Of a stretch of DNA of 64,000 nucleotides, positions 48,629 to 59,903 are shown piece after piece. The DNA lies in assembly GCA_958496175.1 (NCBI GenBank), contig OY292275.1:7502001-7566000 (forward strand), given 5' to 3'. The position numbers and the translations under genes are program-made. How positions within the stretch are numbered: the stretch's first letter is position 1; every line of letters begins with the position of its first letter. The notes under the pieces were generated by a model. It had not been told where the DNA came from. It was given only the letters and a program-made list of their open reading frames with translations, and made no database searches. This DNA is from Sisyra terminalis (taxonomy: Eukaryota; Arthropoda; Insecta; Neuroptera; Sisyridae).

Positions 48629-48763
48629 GAATGGGAAATAGCTTTGAAGATTCTTTGTTATGCAGACGATGCAATTCTCGTAATAGAAAATAAAGCAACT
48701 GTTACATAAATTTATATTAACTGCAGAAAAATGTACTATGGTTATCTCCCCTGAAAAATAATG
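48629..48763 (+). pseudogene. Reverse transcriptase fragment of a LINE
   Basis: From 48629 the frame reads EWEIALKILCYADDAILVIE and runs to TAA at 48707-48709. YADD with hydrophobic neighbours is the catalytic palm motif of reverse transcriptases. About 15 bases on, another frame reads EKCTMVISPEK, corresponding to the K.K.MVIS segment that normally follows. Only this scrap survives; no limits or duplications are visible. Confidence 0.65.
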
Positions 48764-50537
48764 GTTAATTTAATAAAATAATGGTTAAATCCCCAAAACT
48801 CTTCAGATGAAATTTTGCAGCTTACGATAGAACCACACAATAGGTGGTGTCATTTAATTATGTAGATGTAAGTTTTCCATTAAGTATTCATAGTTTTTCT
48901 TCTCTACAGTTCTCTGATTTTTTGCCCTCCCCTCAGATTTTTTACTACTATAGATTGTCCATTGTACAAATCCCATCGTATAGCTAATCTTCCTCTTTAC
49001 CTTTTTCCTGGAGGTTCCCAATTTAATACTATTTTGACCATTTGTAATCTGGCCTAAAAAAAGGCATGTAAAGGCATATTAAATATTCAAAAAAAAACCA
49101 TTAGATGCCATTAGAAATCGTTGAAAGTTATTAAAGGCATTTTAAATGTATTGATTTCAAAATGCCCCCAAATGTCTTTTTTTTCCAGGGACACCATTGT
49201 AATGCTAATGTAATTCTACTATCCTTGTCGTAGATCATTTTACGTCCATTCGTTGCCATATTTCTTCTGTTCTGATTTTATAGTTTCTTGTAACTTTTAA
49301 ATATCTTCTAAAAAGTCTTAAAAAGTCGTTATCATTGGCTATATTTCTGCTCCATGTAGAAATATATTTTGAATTACACTTTGATAAATGTGTTAAGGTG
49401 GTAAAACCAACCCAGAAGTTGCAAAGTTTACTTTAAACTGATGTATTTTCTATCTATTACACCAAAATCTAATAATCTAAGTGTTTTTAATTAGCGCATA
49501 GTTTATTCCAAAAGTTGCCTTAATTTGGAATAAAAATATCATCTGAAACATGAATTTCTTAATAAGTTACAAACAGTGCTGGTAGGGCGGATTTGCCCCG
49601 AAAATGGGGCAAAAATACACCTACCTGTTCAAATTTTTTTTAATCTTATTTGCTTATATTTATATTATATATATAATATTATATTATAGGGCAAAAGCGG
49701 TATTATTATTAGACATCTTTCGCATAAATATTCTTTTTTTTTCAAATCTTTGTTGCAGTTTCCCTAAACCAAGGTTATGCAATTAATGCACTGGATTCAC
49801 ACTTTTTTGTTAGTGTACATAACAGCGAAAATTGCGTTTACAAATGCTACATAAATTATTATATTCTTTAGAAGAAGAATTGGGAGTTTTTCCTTGACGT
49901 TTTACCTTACAGTTGGTACAATATAACATATATTCGAATCAATAGGACCTAGGATAGATTTGCCCCATGTACGGATTTACTCCATTACATCTTATTCCAT
50001 ATTAACCCATGTAATATTTTTGTTGAAGTTACTTAGTATATGAAATTCGTTCGCAGGTTAATGAAGTCACATAAGTTAGAGAATATTAACGTGATCTAAT
50101 TTGGAAAAACAAAGTTATGTCGATAACACGTAAAGAAAGGACTTATTAAACTTACGTTTGACCAATATTATCTTAATCTTACATTACTGAGGCAAGAGCT
50201 GATAATTCATCTACTAAAAGAATGCTGAGAACAGCGGAAATAAAAATAATAAATAAATACTAAGGAACATTAATGGCGTAACTTGAAAAGATAGGATACC
50301 AAGCAACTTCATCGGAAAAACCTTAGAAACACAAGATATTGTAAGGATAAGGTCAAGACGACGATACTATATACTATAGAGAGACCATATAGATAGGGTC
50401 CAGATCGTAAAACAAAATGGGATAAAAAACCATCGCCAAAACTCAACGATTTGTCACTAGATTTATCACTAAGAGACCATTGGGCAGATTTCCACAACAA
50501 TGGAGAGACAATTGGTTATCATTATCGCAGGAGCTGC
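48764..50537. other. Intergenic sequence with unassigned repeat-like stretches
   Basis: At 49580-49975 the phrase GGCGGATTTGCCCC near the start and ATAGATTTGCCCCATG near the end suggest a related repeat, without clear inverted ends. About 50300-50530 is more complex and may be old transposon sequence. No gene is supported. Confidence 0.3.
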
Positions 50538-50600
50538 AAGCTTCAAAGCACAGTCCTAATAAAAGAGGAAGTAAAGTTTTTGAGTATTTCAAAACACGTA

Positions 50601-51541
50601 GGTACTAGTCTTTAATTTTAAAGTATACAGTGAGATAATAATGAAATCCACATTAGAGGAGTGGAATGATGGAATCAAAATTGGCGGGAAGCGATTCTCA
50701 AACCTTCGCTTCGCAGATGATACAACCTTAATTGCGAACAATGAGGAGATGTTGGAATTCATTTGAAGGATTGAAGTCGTGAGCCAAGATTTTGGTCTAA
50801 AAATTAACGCCAACAAGACCAAAATAATGATCGTTGACCGTGCTACCGAACATCAAAATTAGCCGGAAAGAATAGGCCCCTTCTTGGTTGTGGATAGTTT
50901 TGTTTATCTGGTATCGGTGATATATAAATCCGGATCATGTGAGCATGAAATTAGACGACGCATTGAGATTGCTAAATCTGCCGTAGCACAACTGTCCAAA
51001 ATATGGAAGGACCGCAACATATTAAAAGCTACTAAAATCAGATTAATTGGTACACTGATTTTTCCTATCTTATCTTACGCTTCGGAAACGTGGACTATCC
51101 GTGCAGCTGATCGGCGACGAATTGATGACTTCGAAATGTGGGTCTGGAGGAGAATGCTACGGATCCCATGGACGGCTAAAAGAACTAATGTCTCTGTCTT
51201 GAACGAAGTTAAGCCAGTCCAAAGACTCTCTTCACTGACGTATTGACGAATCCTCAGGTTTTTCGGACAAATCACGCGCCACGAGACCATGGAAAAGCTA
51301 ATGGTACAAGGACGCCCTGAAGGGAAAAGAAAACGAGGGCGATCGCCAACCCGTTGGACGGAAGTGATGGAAAAGCTCGTTGATTCGAGTTTTGTGTCCG
51401 CAACGCGACAGGCAAAAAAGCGTAACCGCTGGAGAAGGACCATCCAACAAGTTCTGGGAAACCTGGAACTCCCAACGTGATAGCCATTTTTTTTTTAATC
51501 GCCATACATCGGCAGTGATGTTGGATTAAAAAGAAGATTAT
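50601..51541 (+). pseudogene. 5'-truncated non-LTR retrotransposon, reverse transcriptase C-terminal part
   Basis: The insert encodes, across stops and one frame, STLEEWNDGIKIGGKRFSNL, then RFADDTTLIANNEEM (the palm FADD motif), DFGLKINANKTKIMI, VYLVSVIYKSGSCEHEIRRR, IRLIGTLIFPILSYASETWT, RILRFFGQITRHETMEKLM and GRSPTRWTEVMEKL. This is the thumb and C-terminal tail of LINE endonuclease/reverse transcriptase proteins, of RTE- or CR1/Jockey-like kind; I do not assign the clade. Stops include TGA after LEF and at 51244. It ends in a T-rich tract and GGATTAAAAAGAAGATTA before the duplicated target. Truncation at the 5' end is usual for LINEs. Confidence 0.8.
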
Positions 51542-51699
51542 AAGCTTCAAAGCACAATCCTAACAAAAGCGGAAGTAAAGTTTTTTAGTTTTAGATTTAA
51601 GGCTTTCACGGTCGGTCTTATGCAAAATACAACTTTTTATTGAAAAAGTTGTGGCTTTCGGATCCAAAGCCGTGTCAAAAGTTTGACCATGTCGCCAAC

Positions 51700-51730
51700 G
51701 TTTCGCAACCTCTCCGGGTCGCATCTTCAG
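51700..51730 (-). ncRNA. Hammerhead-like RNA motif, element B left arm
   Basis: Read on the reverse strand: CTGAAGA, extra T, GCGACC, loop CGGAGA, GGTTGC, GAAAC. The downstream stem III candidate is weaker here (ACG against GGT). The motif points away from the element's centre. Confidence 0.45.
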
Positions 51731-51923
51731 GGCGTAATTGCTCCGAAACTAATCGCAGGATGGTCCTCAAGTCATCCTATATACCATCCATTGTGGATGG
51801 AAAATAAAGTTTAAAGCAGAAGAGCAAGTCAACCAATAACTTAACTTTATTTTTCACCCACAATGGATAGTATATAGGACGACTTGAGGACCATCCTGCG
51901 ACTAGTTTCGGAGCAATTACACC

Positions 51924-51954
51924 CTGAAGATGCGACCCGGAAAGGTTGCGAAAC
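51924..51954 (+). ncRNA. Hammerhead-like RNA motif, element B right arm
   Basis: CTGAAGA (51924-51930), extra T, GCGACC, loop CGGAAA, GGTTGC, GAAAC (51950-51954). Downstream ACG and CGT can form three pairs ahead of C, the position of a hammerhead cleavage site. No stem I is evident. Confidence 0.5.
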
Positions 51955-52053
51955 GTTGGCGACATCGTCAATCTTTTGACACGGCTTTGGATCCGAAAGC
52001 CACAACTTTTTCAATAACGAGTTGTAAAGTTTTTTAGTATTTCAAAACACGTA

Positions 52054-53275
52054 CTTGTCAACACTTTTGGTCTTTTTAATTACATTTTATAGTATTTTTT
52101 GGTAAAAGTAAGAAAAACTTATTTCTAAAAATTGAAAGTAAAAATTACTCTTAAGACAATTTCTTTGAAAACAATGTTCACTCTATTTTCCTCAATGTCC
52201 TACTGAAATTAATTTTTTTAAAAGAACTTTACTCATGTAGTCTCTAACGCTAGTTCTAGCATATAGTACTTAGTGATGATTAAATGGACCATGAAGGATT
52301 TTTTATTTATTTCTTTGCCAAATAATGAAATCCAAAATTTATATGTTTATATTTAGCAATGGTGAAGATAGAGAATTATTCTTTTGTAGTAAAATCTTTT
52401 GAAAACATCAAAGTATAATTGTTCATTGAACTTGTTTAACCTTAAAAGAATATAGTTTTATAATAGTAAGTTAGTACATATTAATTATAATGATATATAT
52501 GAGAACAATAGTTTGAATTCAACGACTTGTCAATGTATGAGTTGACTACCACATTAGTGAATGGACAACGGCCACTTTCACTTTAGCTGGAAACATTGTC
52601 GGATCAAAAATATATGAAACTTGTTCGAAGGTAGCCACATTTGATGTTTGTTACTCAAGAAACCAATAAGTAACGGTGCAGATTTTCCAACTGGAAGTGG
52701 TGGAGTCTTGGCCGCGGAGATGGAATAACTAAGTCTGGCCATCGCGTCCACAATCGCCAGCATCACTCGATTATAAAATATTCAGTGTTCAACATATTAT
52801 ATTACTACAGCAAAGTTTATAGACATAAAGTTTGTCACAAATTTGTGTAATGGCCAGATAACATGTGACAGTGCAACAAAACGAAACGGTATGCTTCAAC
52901 TTGGAAAATTGAGGCAATCCAATTGTTGTGTTCGCAACAAAGTTTAGTAATTGCAATAATAATAACAACAAATCGCAACATAAATAAACACACATTGTTT
53001 ATTTTACCTAAACGAGTGAATAATTATAAATTGCATCAAATGCAAAACAGTGAACATTAAAAAAAAAACAGAAACGTTTCAATTTTCCTTCTCGAGTTGC
53101 ACAACGTTTCCATACTCGGTTATATATCTCATTAAATATTAAACAACAAAAAAAAATGATTCTTTCTTAGTGATTAACACAAGTAAAGAATGTTTTAATG
53201 TGTTCTAAGAAAATGTTTCTATGTGATTAAATGTTAAAATTATATTTAAACAAAAAATTTCACCCGCAAACAATC
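52054..53275. other. Intergenic sequence with an exon-like patch
   Basis: Mostly AT-rich. At about 52590-52770 composition rises in G+C and both strands are open for about 50-60 codons. The minus strand reads MLAIVDAMARLSYSISAAKT, the plus strand KPISNGADFPTGSGGVLAAE. I cannot assign either, and no splice sites stand out. The last 300 bases could be the 5' UTR of the candidate exon that follows. Confidence 0.3.
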
Positions 53276-53366
53276 ATGTTTGCGCAAACCTGTGCATTCC
53301 GTAGCGCAATTGTCCTGGGGATGTTTGCGGCAGTACTCACTGTATTGTACTTCACGCCTTTACCTG
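53276..53366 (+). CDS. Candidate first exon with a membrane-anchor or signal sequence
   Basis: ATG at 53276 opens 30 codons beginning MFAQTCAFRSAIVLG and continuing with a hydrophobic MFAAVLTVLYF stretch, then TPLP. A GTAAAT donor follows at 53367 after the first base of a Gly codon. Local G+C is higher than on either side, and the next bases fall back to AT-rich sequence with a stop, as at an exon border. It could be the start of a secreted or type II membrane protein whose remaining exons lie beyond the window. No downstream exon is recognised here, so chance cannot be excluded. Confidence 0.35.
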
Positions 53367-54523
53367 GTAAATATTTCAATTTATCAAACAAAAACATTAA
53401 GTCTTACTTTCCTGATAAAATCATCACATTGTAATTTACCACATTCGATGTTGGCTATTATTTTAATTGTAAGCCATTGAAAGTGCCTATTATTGTCCAA
53501 TAAAAGATGGTTTGAAAATAATGAAGTCAACAGCGTGAATTTCGATTTTATATCCAATACAATATCTACATTTATAGACATAGAAATGTACAATTAATTG
53601 AAATAAAAAATTAGTTTAGATAATTGAATCTTTTGTCTGTTTAATTGGATTAATATTTGTAGATTATTTTGTTTCGTTAAAATATAATTTAAAGATAGCA
53701 TTCCTTTTCGTTTTATATTTAGTGTAAATTATAATCAGTATATAAGAAAAGAAAACGAATCAACTTACTGTAGATAAATTGGTTAAATTTGCAACATAAG
53801 GTATTAAAGTTAAATCATTTTAAATCATTTCATTCTTCTGTAACATGGAAAACACTAAGAGTAACTACTTTAGTGATGATTTACTAATATTATCAAATGA
53901 ACCAATTTTACAATAAACTAAACTATTCAATAGAGTTTTCCACTGCCGTAAGGGTTTTCCAATTTATAAAGCATACATTTGGGAAGTTCAGGAAAAATTC
54001 AACATAAGAAAGAAAAAAATAATCACAGAAATCGTTGGTCCTTTAAGTATTTAAGCATTGTAGAGCTTTTATGAGCTTTTATTCTTTAGGGTTGATTATT
54101 TTGATGTTCCACATACAATTTCGGCGTAAAACGTAAATGTATTCAAGAATCATTTTTCGGACCATTTGATTCCAAGAAATCGAGTTTTACGATGAATAAA
54201 TGTTATTGGAATAGTGTATACAATAATACGTAAACTTTGCCGATTTTTTTTTCAAATCATAGTAAAAACGGCATCAAAACCGGTTCTGTAGTTTCGAAAA
54301 ATTAGACGAATACGTAGGCAAATAAGAGACTATAACTTATACAGAATAGCCCAAAATTCGGGAAGGGGTTTAAATAGATCATTAAATGATTGGTGCATAT
54401 TTTTTATCAATTTAAAGCATTAAAGAAAGAACATATCTTGGTTTTTTTAGTAAGTAAAAAATATAATATCTTTTAAAAATCTTCCGAATTTCCTCTTCAC
54501 ACTATTGAATTCTTTCGACGGTG
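53367..54523. other. Non-coding AT-rich sequence
   Basis: No gene is seen. If the exon at 53276 is real this would be the start of its first intron. Confidence 0.35.
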
Positions 54524-54693
54524 GTATATTACCAAGGTTTATAAAATACACAGGTGGCCTCATGCGCTACGTGACGTTTCCAGAAGAAATTCGTATATAT
54601 CTTCAGACTGATTCAAATTTCAAAATTCTTCGTATGACGTCATTTTTTTTCTAATGGGGCCTACCTGTGTAATTTATAAACCTTGGTATATTA
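54524..54693. mobile_element. MITE of about 160 bp
   Basis: CCAAGGTTTATAA on the left is matched by its complement on the right, with inverted homology continuing through ACAGGTGGCC / GGCCTACCTGTG. The direct repeat TGGTATATTAC flanks and partly overlaps the tips (54522-54532 and 54684-54694), so the exact target duplication, probably 8-9 bp, is ambiguous. There is no coding capacity. Confidence 0.75.
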
Positions 54694-54719
54694 CAGCTCT
54701 CAACGTTTCTGCCTCTAGT

Positions 54720-55070
54720 TCCCGAATTTCGACCCGAAAATTTTCCTCAAGTTATGGAATTGTCTGAGGTTTATTTGCGAAATCTTTTCACTTTAGATAT
54801 CCTCATAAAAAGAAATCAGGGACCATGAGGTCCGGAGATCATAGCGGATAATCCAAAACACACATCTTCACGAGATTATTCGGCCACCAAAAATGGCTCT
54901 TACAACTTCCAATATGGCTTCAGCTGTATGCCAAAAAGTGCCATCTTACTGGAACCACATTCCGAGCTTACATTCTACAACAGGTCTCACAAAATTCTGA
55001 AGTATGGCCTTATAGTTTTCCATTTACAATGATTGCAGTACCATTGTCATTTCGGAAAAAAAAAACGGAA
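54720..55070 (-). pseudogene. Tc1/mariner-like transposase relic
   Basis: On the reverse strand: WFQ, a stop, DGTFWHTAEAILEVVRAIF, GGRIIS, then with frame slips SAMISGPHGP, FLFM and SKVKRF. It matches the pattern W.QQDGA..H ... GR.ISR...WP.RSPDL....FL.GY.K of the family seen at 10840. The DDE-family aspartate in QDG is still present, but stops and slips make it dead. The N-terminal part is not recognisable. Confidence 0.65.
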
Positions 55071-57802
55071 ATTTTTTATATCAATACATTTTAAATGGTG
55101 GTAAAACTATCGAAAAAAATTTGTATATCGTTAATAAACTTAAATGCTTTTAAAATCGATGTTTTTGTGAACAATATTGTATCCCTAGTTGTAACGTGCT
55201 ACTTTATCCATGGTACATTTTTACACTTACCAAGTGCAACTTCTGAAAAAAAGAAAATTTCATTATAAAAAACGTTATAGGAAGTATAAACCCCTTCGTG
55301 ACTTTAAGGCCTACCTATCCTATAATATTTTATACAATTTGTAGGTGTTTTTTTTTCCATTTTAGACTTTTATTTGTATTGAAGTCATTTTCCAATTTAT
55401 TTAATTAATATTTACTTGCTTCCTCCTGCATTATATGTGTCCATTTTTATACCGGAAAGAATTCCGAAACGTTTTTTTTCTGGCTTTATGGAACAAATAG
55501 CAAACTATAGGATAGCAGAAAAATCTCTTATTTTATTTGCATGAATTTTGTCTAATATTCTTCGTTTAATATTTCCAGAGATAAACGTCTATAGTATCTA
55601 TCACTAAGCAATAAGTACATGAGATAAACATTTATGTAGAATTATTTCAATTTTAATAAATCTTAGTAGAAATCAGCTTCGAATAGCTTTAAGACTTCTA
55701 GTCCTATTAAATTTAAATAAACCAAAATAATTTCTGGAAAAAATATTTTCAACTCAAGTTAAAAGTCTGAGGATTATTTTGAAAAGAATCATTGAAAATC
55801 AAAGCTATTATTCTGTATGACGATCGACAAACTTAATCGTATGCATTATTCTGGTAAAATTAAGTCTTAGAAGTCTTAGAATGGAAAAATTTTATTCATA
55901 AAAATTGTTTCTTTATATTTCCTTAAACTTAGGTATAAATTATTTTTAATTGAAATAAGAAACATAGTTTGAAGTTAAATTGTTTATCGCTTATTATAAA
56001 AATCTTTGGCAACAATACAAAAAAAATAATCCAAAATTTGACCCACGAATTAATTTCACTATTTGCTATAATACCAATGATTGAACTCAAAGTCTCAAGT
56101 TTAAAATTTCCCCACCAATATGCAATTTTTTTCTTATTTTTCAAGGTTTCTGAAATGGTAATCATTTTTTAGAAAGATAATAACAGCCAATGAAATTAAG
56201 CAATTTGTGCACAAAAAAACTATCGTTGTTCCAAATACGCATGGAAATATTTTCGTCAATAAAATGCGATTTCTTTTCCAATTTTACAAGGTCTCGTTAT
56301 TATTTTATTTAAAATTTCGGACGACCCAGATTTGGAAAATAAATCAACATTGGTTCACGTTAAGTTTCCGCGATTAGAATGTTACATCTAACGGACTTAA
56401 ATGTCCGCATTTCGTTTCTTGACAAACTCAAACAAGTTGCACTACCAATGTACAACATATCTTGTCTTGCGAGAAAAGAAATAAGAAAAAAAATCGATAT
56501 GTGTGTATTAATCGGAAGATCTAAAGATACAGCCAAGCGATGCTTTAAGTAGGTAACTCATTTTTAGATAATTAGAGAAAATATTTGTGGATCAAAATCG
56601 GATATAAAGTAGACCAATTTCTTGAGGATATATCAATAATCATTTTACTTTTTGTTGGAAACTTTTTATAGTGTCAATTTCTTGTTTTCTGGTCCAATTT
56701 TAACGAATTTTATTTTGGACATAAAACGCATAGATGATTATTTTAATTAGTATCATCTTATGTGCGGAAATTCAAATTTACGAGCCATTAAGAGTTATTA
56801 TACAAAAAAAGAAATTATTCAATCAGCTACTTTCTCAACATTTACCTATACAAGCAATAAAACATATGTACCAACATCTTAGTAACTTACAATAGTAATA
56901 TTTTATACTTAGCATTCAATATTAGAATCTTTTCTGCATAACTTACAAACTGTGAATTTGGTGAAATTAATAAAAAAAAAGAAACATAAAAAATTTTTAG
57001 AAATGCAATTTGCATTGAAAACATCTTAGACGATGTTAGCTTATATAAAAATCTCTCTTCGTAGAAATATTTTGAATTTTGGGCTCTATTTCATGTATTT
57101 AATGCGAAAGAAAGTGAAAATTATTTTCCTAATAGTTCATATAATTTGCAAAACACAATAGTTATATGCTATATAGTGCATGGAGACATGTAAAAAATCG
57201 ATTTCAGGTGTAAATTATAGGATTTATATTCAATTATAAGTGACTTTTTACGCGTGAAACTAAAAAAGAAATTAGTGAAATTATGCATTGTTGGCATGCA
57301 AACGTAAAACCGCACGATTTAATAAAATATATATAAATATGCAATTTTATGTTCGGATGAAAGCGAATCATTTACACTTAAGATAATGTGAGTTTATCTT
57401 TGCCATTTAATTTTTTTACTTGATTTAAAAAAAGAAGGTGCTAACCAATGCAGATTTGTGGTGACAAATATTTTGAAAAACTTTCAACAAAACACTTTGC
57501 ATAACATTTGTATATGTTTCTCAAGTTAATTATTACTGAATATTTATATTTATAGAAACTATTTTGAAGACATTAATCTTCAAATTTGTTCGATTGCTTA
57601 TCATTTACAATTAAATCTTGGAAAACATTTTTGAAACCCTGATTACTATTTCGGCAGCTAAATGCCATACAGTAGTGAATACTGTAACTATAATAATTTC
57701 GAAACTTAGCTCAATTGAAAAGTTTTCTGTATAAAAAAAAATATCGCTAGAAATCAATAATTTCATTTTTAGTATCTGAATATTTGAAAAGAAATATAGA
57801 AG
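55071..57802. other. Intergenic AT-rich sequence
   Basis: No gene, repeat boundary or RNA gene is supported in this stretch. Confidence 0.4.
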
Positions 57803-57835
57803 TTGTATTAAAATCATTAATGGGCAATATGGACA

Positions 57836-58643
57836 CTAGGGTGATTTTTTTTTTTACTTTTTTTTTTTTTGGTCCCATCGTGAAATTTTGTTGGAAATAC
57901 CAAAAAAAAAATTCTCTGAAAGTTTGAGCCCTTAATATTAATTTTAAGTCCTCGACCAAGACGTGTAAAGATTTCCATTGAAAATACACGGAAACTCTGA
58001 TTTTTTATTTTTAAATTTCTATATCTCAGCGGCATTTCATGGGATCGCTTTTACCGAAGATGGTTTTTTCTCAGAATTAAATGCTCTACAAAAGTGCCCA
58101 TTGCGACAAAGTCGTAACACACACCGGTGAGGTAGTACGGGCCACCGAACCTGATTTTTCCATAAAATTCAAGGCTTAATATCTCGTTTAATATTGATCT
58201 TCGCGATTTGGTCTTTAGGAACTTTTTTGTAGGAAATCAAATTCTCTACAAGTTTTTCATTTATAATTTTTCCGTAGCTCTTGTTATTTACGAGATAAAT
58301 GCAAAAAAAAAACGCGAATTTTATGGAAAAATCAGGTTTAGTGGCCCGTACTACCTCATCGGTGTGAGTTACGACTTTGGGCACTTTTGTAGAGCGTTTA
58401 ATTCAGAGAAAAAACCATCTTCGGTAAAAGCGATCTCATGAAATGCCGCTGAGATATAGAAATTTAAAAATAAAAAATCAGAGTTTCCGTGTATTTTCAA
58501 TGGGAAATCTTTACACGTCTTGATCGAGGACTTAAAATTAATATTAAGGGCTCAAACTTTCATAGAATTTTTTTTTTTGGTATTTCCAACAAAATTTCAC
58601 GATGGGACCAAAAAAAAAAAGGCAAAAAAAAATCACCCTAAAT
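57836..58643. mobile_element. Long hairpin element, 808 bp
   Basis: The tips are TAGGGTGATTTTTTTT and its complement, and the arms (about 57837-58184 and 58286-58640) are near-identical reverse complements around a spacer of about 100 bp. TGGACA flanks it (57830-57835 and 58644-58649). The related uninterrupted sequence at 59206-59311 shows the empty site. There is no transposase; frames inside are by-products. A transcript across it would fold into a double-stranded RNA of more than 300 bp. Confidence 0.85.
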
Positions 58644-58686
58644 TGGACAGCGATTCATTTGTTAAGCTCTTATTTTGTTTACCAAC

Positions 58687-58715
58687 GTTTCGACTGGCAT
58701 TGCTGTTTTCTTCAG
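58687..58715 (-). ncRNA. Hammerhead-like RNA motif, element D left arm
   Basis: On the reverse strand: CTGAAGA, extra A, a weaker stem-loop (AAC AGC, loop AAT, GCC AGTC) and GAAAC, followed by GTTGG. The stem has mismatches, so this copy is probably decayed. Confidence 0.35.
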
Positions 58716-58735
58716 AGCTCAAATAAAAATCAACC

Positions 58736-59205
58736 AATTTTTAAAAGAAAAATCTAAACTTGAGTTTTAGGTAAAGTTTTATATAAAACAATACGAATCT
58801 TTTGCATTTTTTTTTAATTATTACAATATTTTTTAATTTCTACCTTGAGTTTTCCCATTGATGGCCCAAATAGGGTCCAATGAGGATTTCCTTAATAGGC
58901 ATGCTCCATTGGCACTGTCTTTAGGTTCCACCCGGGATTAACTTATTGATGTCCTCATTGGACCCCACTAGGGATTTCCCAATTGGAAAAACCCTATTGG
59001 GGTCTAATAATGCTAACCTTTGACATTCCTAAAGTAATTTCTAGTCGAGAACTTTAAAATTCAATTTTTAAAAGAAATAATAAAATTCCTTTTTTTAGTA
59101 GTTATTTACTGTCGCTTTTTAACTACTATAGCTATAAGATATAAGCTGATAAATTCTGAAAATTTATCCGTTACGAGAATTGAACCCATTACCCTATTTA
59201 ACCTA
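58736..59205 (-). mobile_element. tRNA-derived SINE, 5'-truncated copy
   Basis: On the minus strand, sequence starting near 59205 contains an intact B-box-like GGGTTCAATTCTCG at about 59166-59187. It then runs through a body with GGACCCTATT..GGGCC and CAATGAGGATT-type blocks to a tail ending TTTATATAAAACTTTACC. It aligns with the plus-strand copy at 60290, which retains the A box. Here the A box is missing, so the copy could not now drive RNA polymerase III alone. Confidence 0.6.
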
Positions 59206-59228
59206 TATACAAACGTTTTATTTGAGCC

Positions 59229-59257
59229 CCGAAGAAGATAGTAATGCCTATCGAAAG
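59229..59257 (+). ncRNA. Hammerhead-like RNA motif, element D right arm
   Basis: CCGAAGA in place of CTGAAGA, extra A, stem GATAG / CTATC around TAATGC, then GAAAG in place of GAAAC. Stem II is perfect but two core bases have changed, which would be expected to abolish hammerhead activity. Confidence 0.4.
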
Positions 59258-59311
59258 GTCGGCAACAAAATACAAGTTTAACCCATGAACTACTGTCCAT
59301 ATTGCCGATTA

Positions 59312-59834
59312 ATGTCTTTATAATATAAACAATGGTCGTAACAATCGACAATTATAGAAGCTATATTTATAATTTTTTTTATCAATGCATGTACGATGTA
59401 AATGTTAATAATTGGTAGTAAAGTTTAAGCAAAATCTTTTTTCAATGAATGTTTGTAATGGATTTTGTTGTTGATGTATTATTTCATCAGATCAATGCCC
59501 TTTAAATGTTATTGAATTCAAATTTTAACTCCTCTTTTCTATTTAACTCTTGAATCTGACCACTTGTATACATTTGCAGTTCTTATTTAACCTTGAAAAA
59601 AATATTTTATAAGATTATACATCTGAATTCTTAAGTCTTCAACATATCTTCATTAAATGATTTATAGAAAGAAAAGACTGTTAATTTACTTGAAATTTTA
59701 TTTTAACAAATATTTTTTAAGATTTTATGGTTTAATAATCTTGAAAATTTCAAAGATATAATTTATATTTCACATTTTGTATCTCTTAGTTCAATTTCTT
59801 AAGAATTCCTGGTTGCTCTCATCCATGGTGTGGT
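59312..59834. other. Intergenic AT-rich sequence
   Basis: Nothing recognised. Confidence 0.4.
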
Positions 59835-59903
59835 AAATAATTAATAATGTTCTTGGGAACTTGGATTTAAACAATAAGACGTTATTTTTCAAATTATCTC
59901 AAC

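Larger units (their letters stand above)
51590..52024. mobile_element. Foldback element B with outward hammerhead-like motifs
   Basis: A 435-bp insertion flanked by the 14-bp repeat TAAAGTTTTTTAGT (51576-51589 and 52025-52038). Nearly the whole element is one hairpin: left arm about 51627-51811, right arm 51843-52024, loop about 30 bases. The outer arms are shared with element A at 24066. The inner arms (TCGCAGGATGGTCC and its complement) are absent from A. A left-end stretch of about 36 bp lies outside the inverted repeat, as in A. Both arms carry the hammerhead-like motif. Confidence 0.88.
50538..52053. mobile_element. Composite insertion: LINE flanked by a 63-bp duplication, with element B nested in it
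   Basis: Copy 1 of the duplicated target is 50538-50600. Copy 2 is split, 51542-51589 plus 52039-52053, because element B landed inside it. The two 63-bp copies differ at four positions by my count. The order of events is therefore readable: LINE first, then element B. The first copy also shows what the second looked like before element B arrived. Confidence 0.85.
57803..59311. mobile_element. Foldback element D, arms interrupted by a hairpin insertion and carrying a SINE between them
   Basis: The left arm (about 57803-57835 plus 58650-58735) is the reverse complement of the right arm (about 59206-59311). The shared order is GGCAATATGGACA, TTGTATTTTG or TTATTTTG, a hammerhead-like motif, and GCTCAAATAAAA. 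The arms are diverged. The left arm is split by the 808-bp hairpin at 57836. Between the arms lies a minus-strand SINE. Whether the arms arrived as one foldback unit or as two solo copies cannot be told here. Confidence 0.6.

Noticed and set aside
57747..58726. Several 70-80 codon frames with a shared LILRAQTF or similar phrase
   Set aside because: They are translations of the two arms of the 808-bp hairpin element and of poly-A/T tracts.
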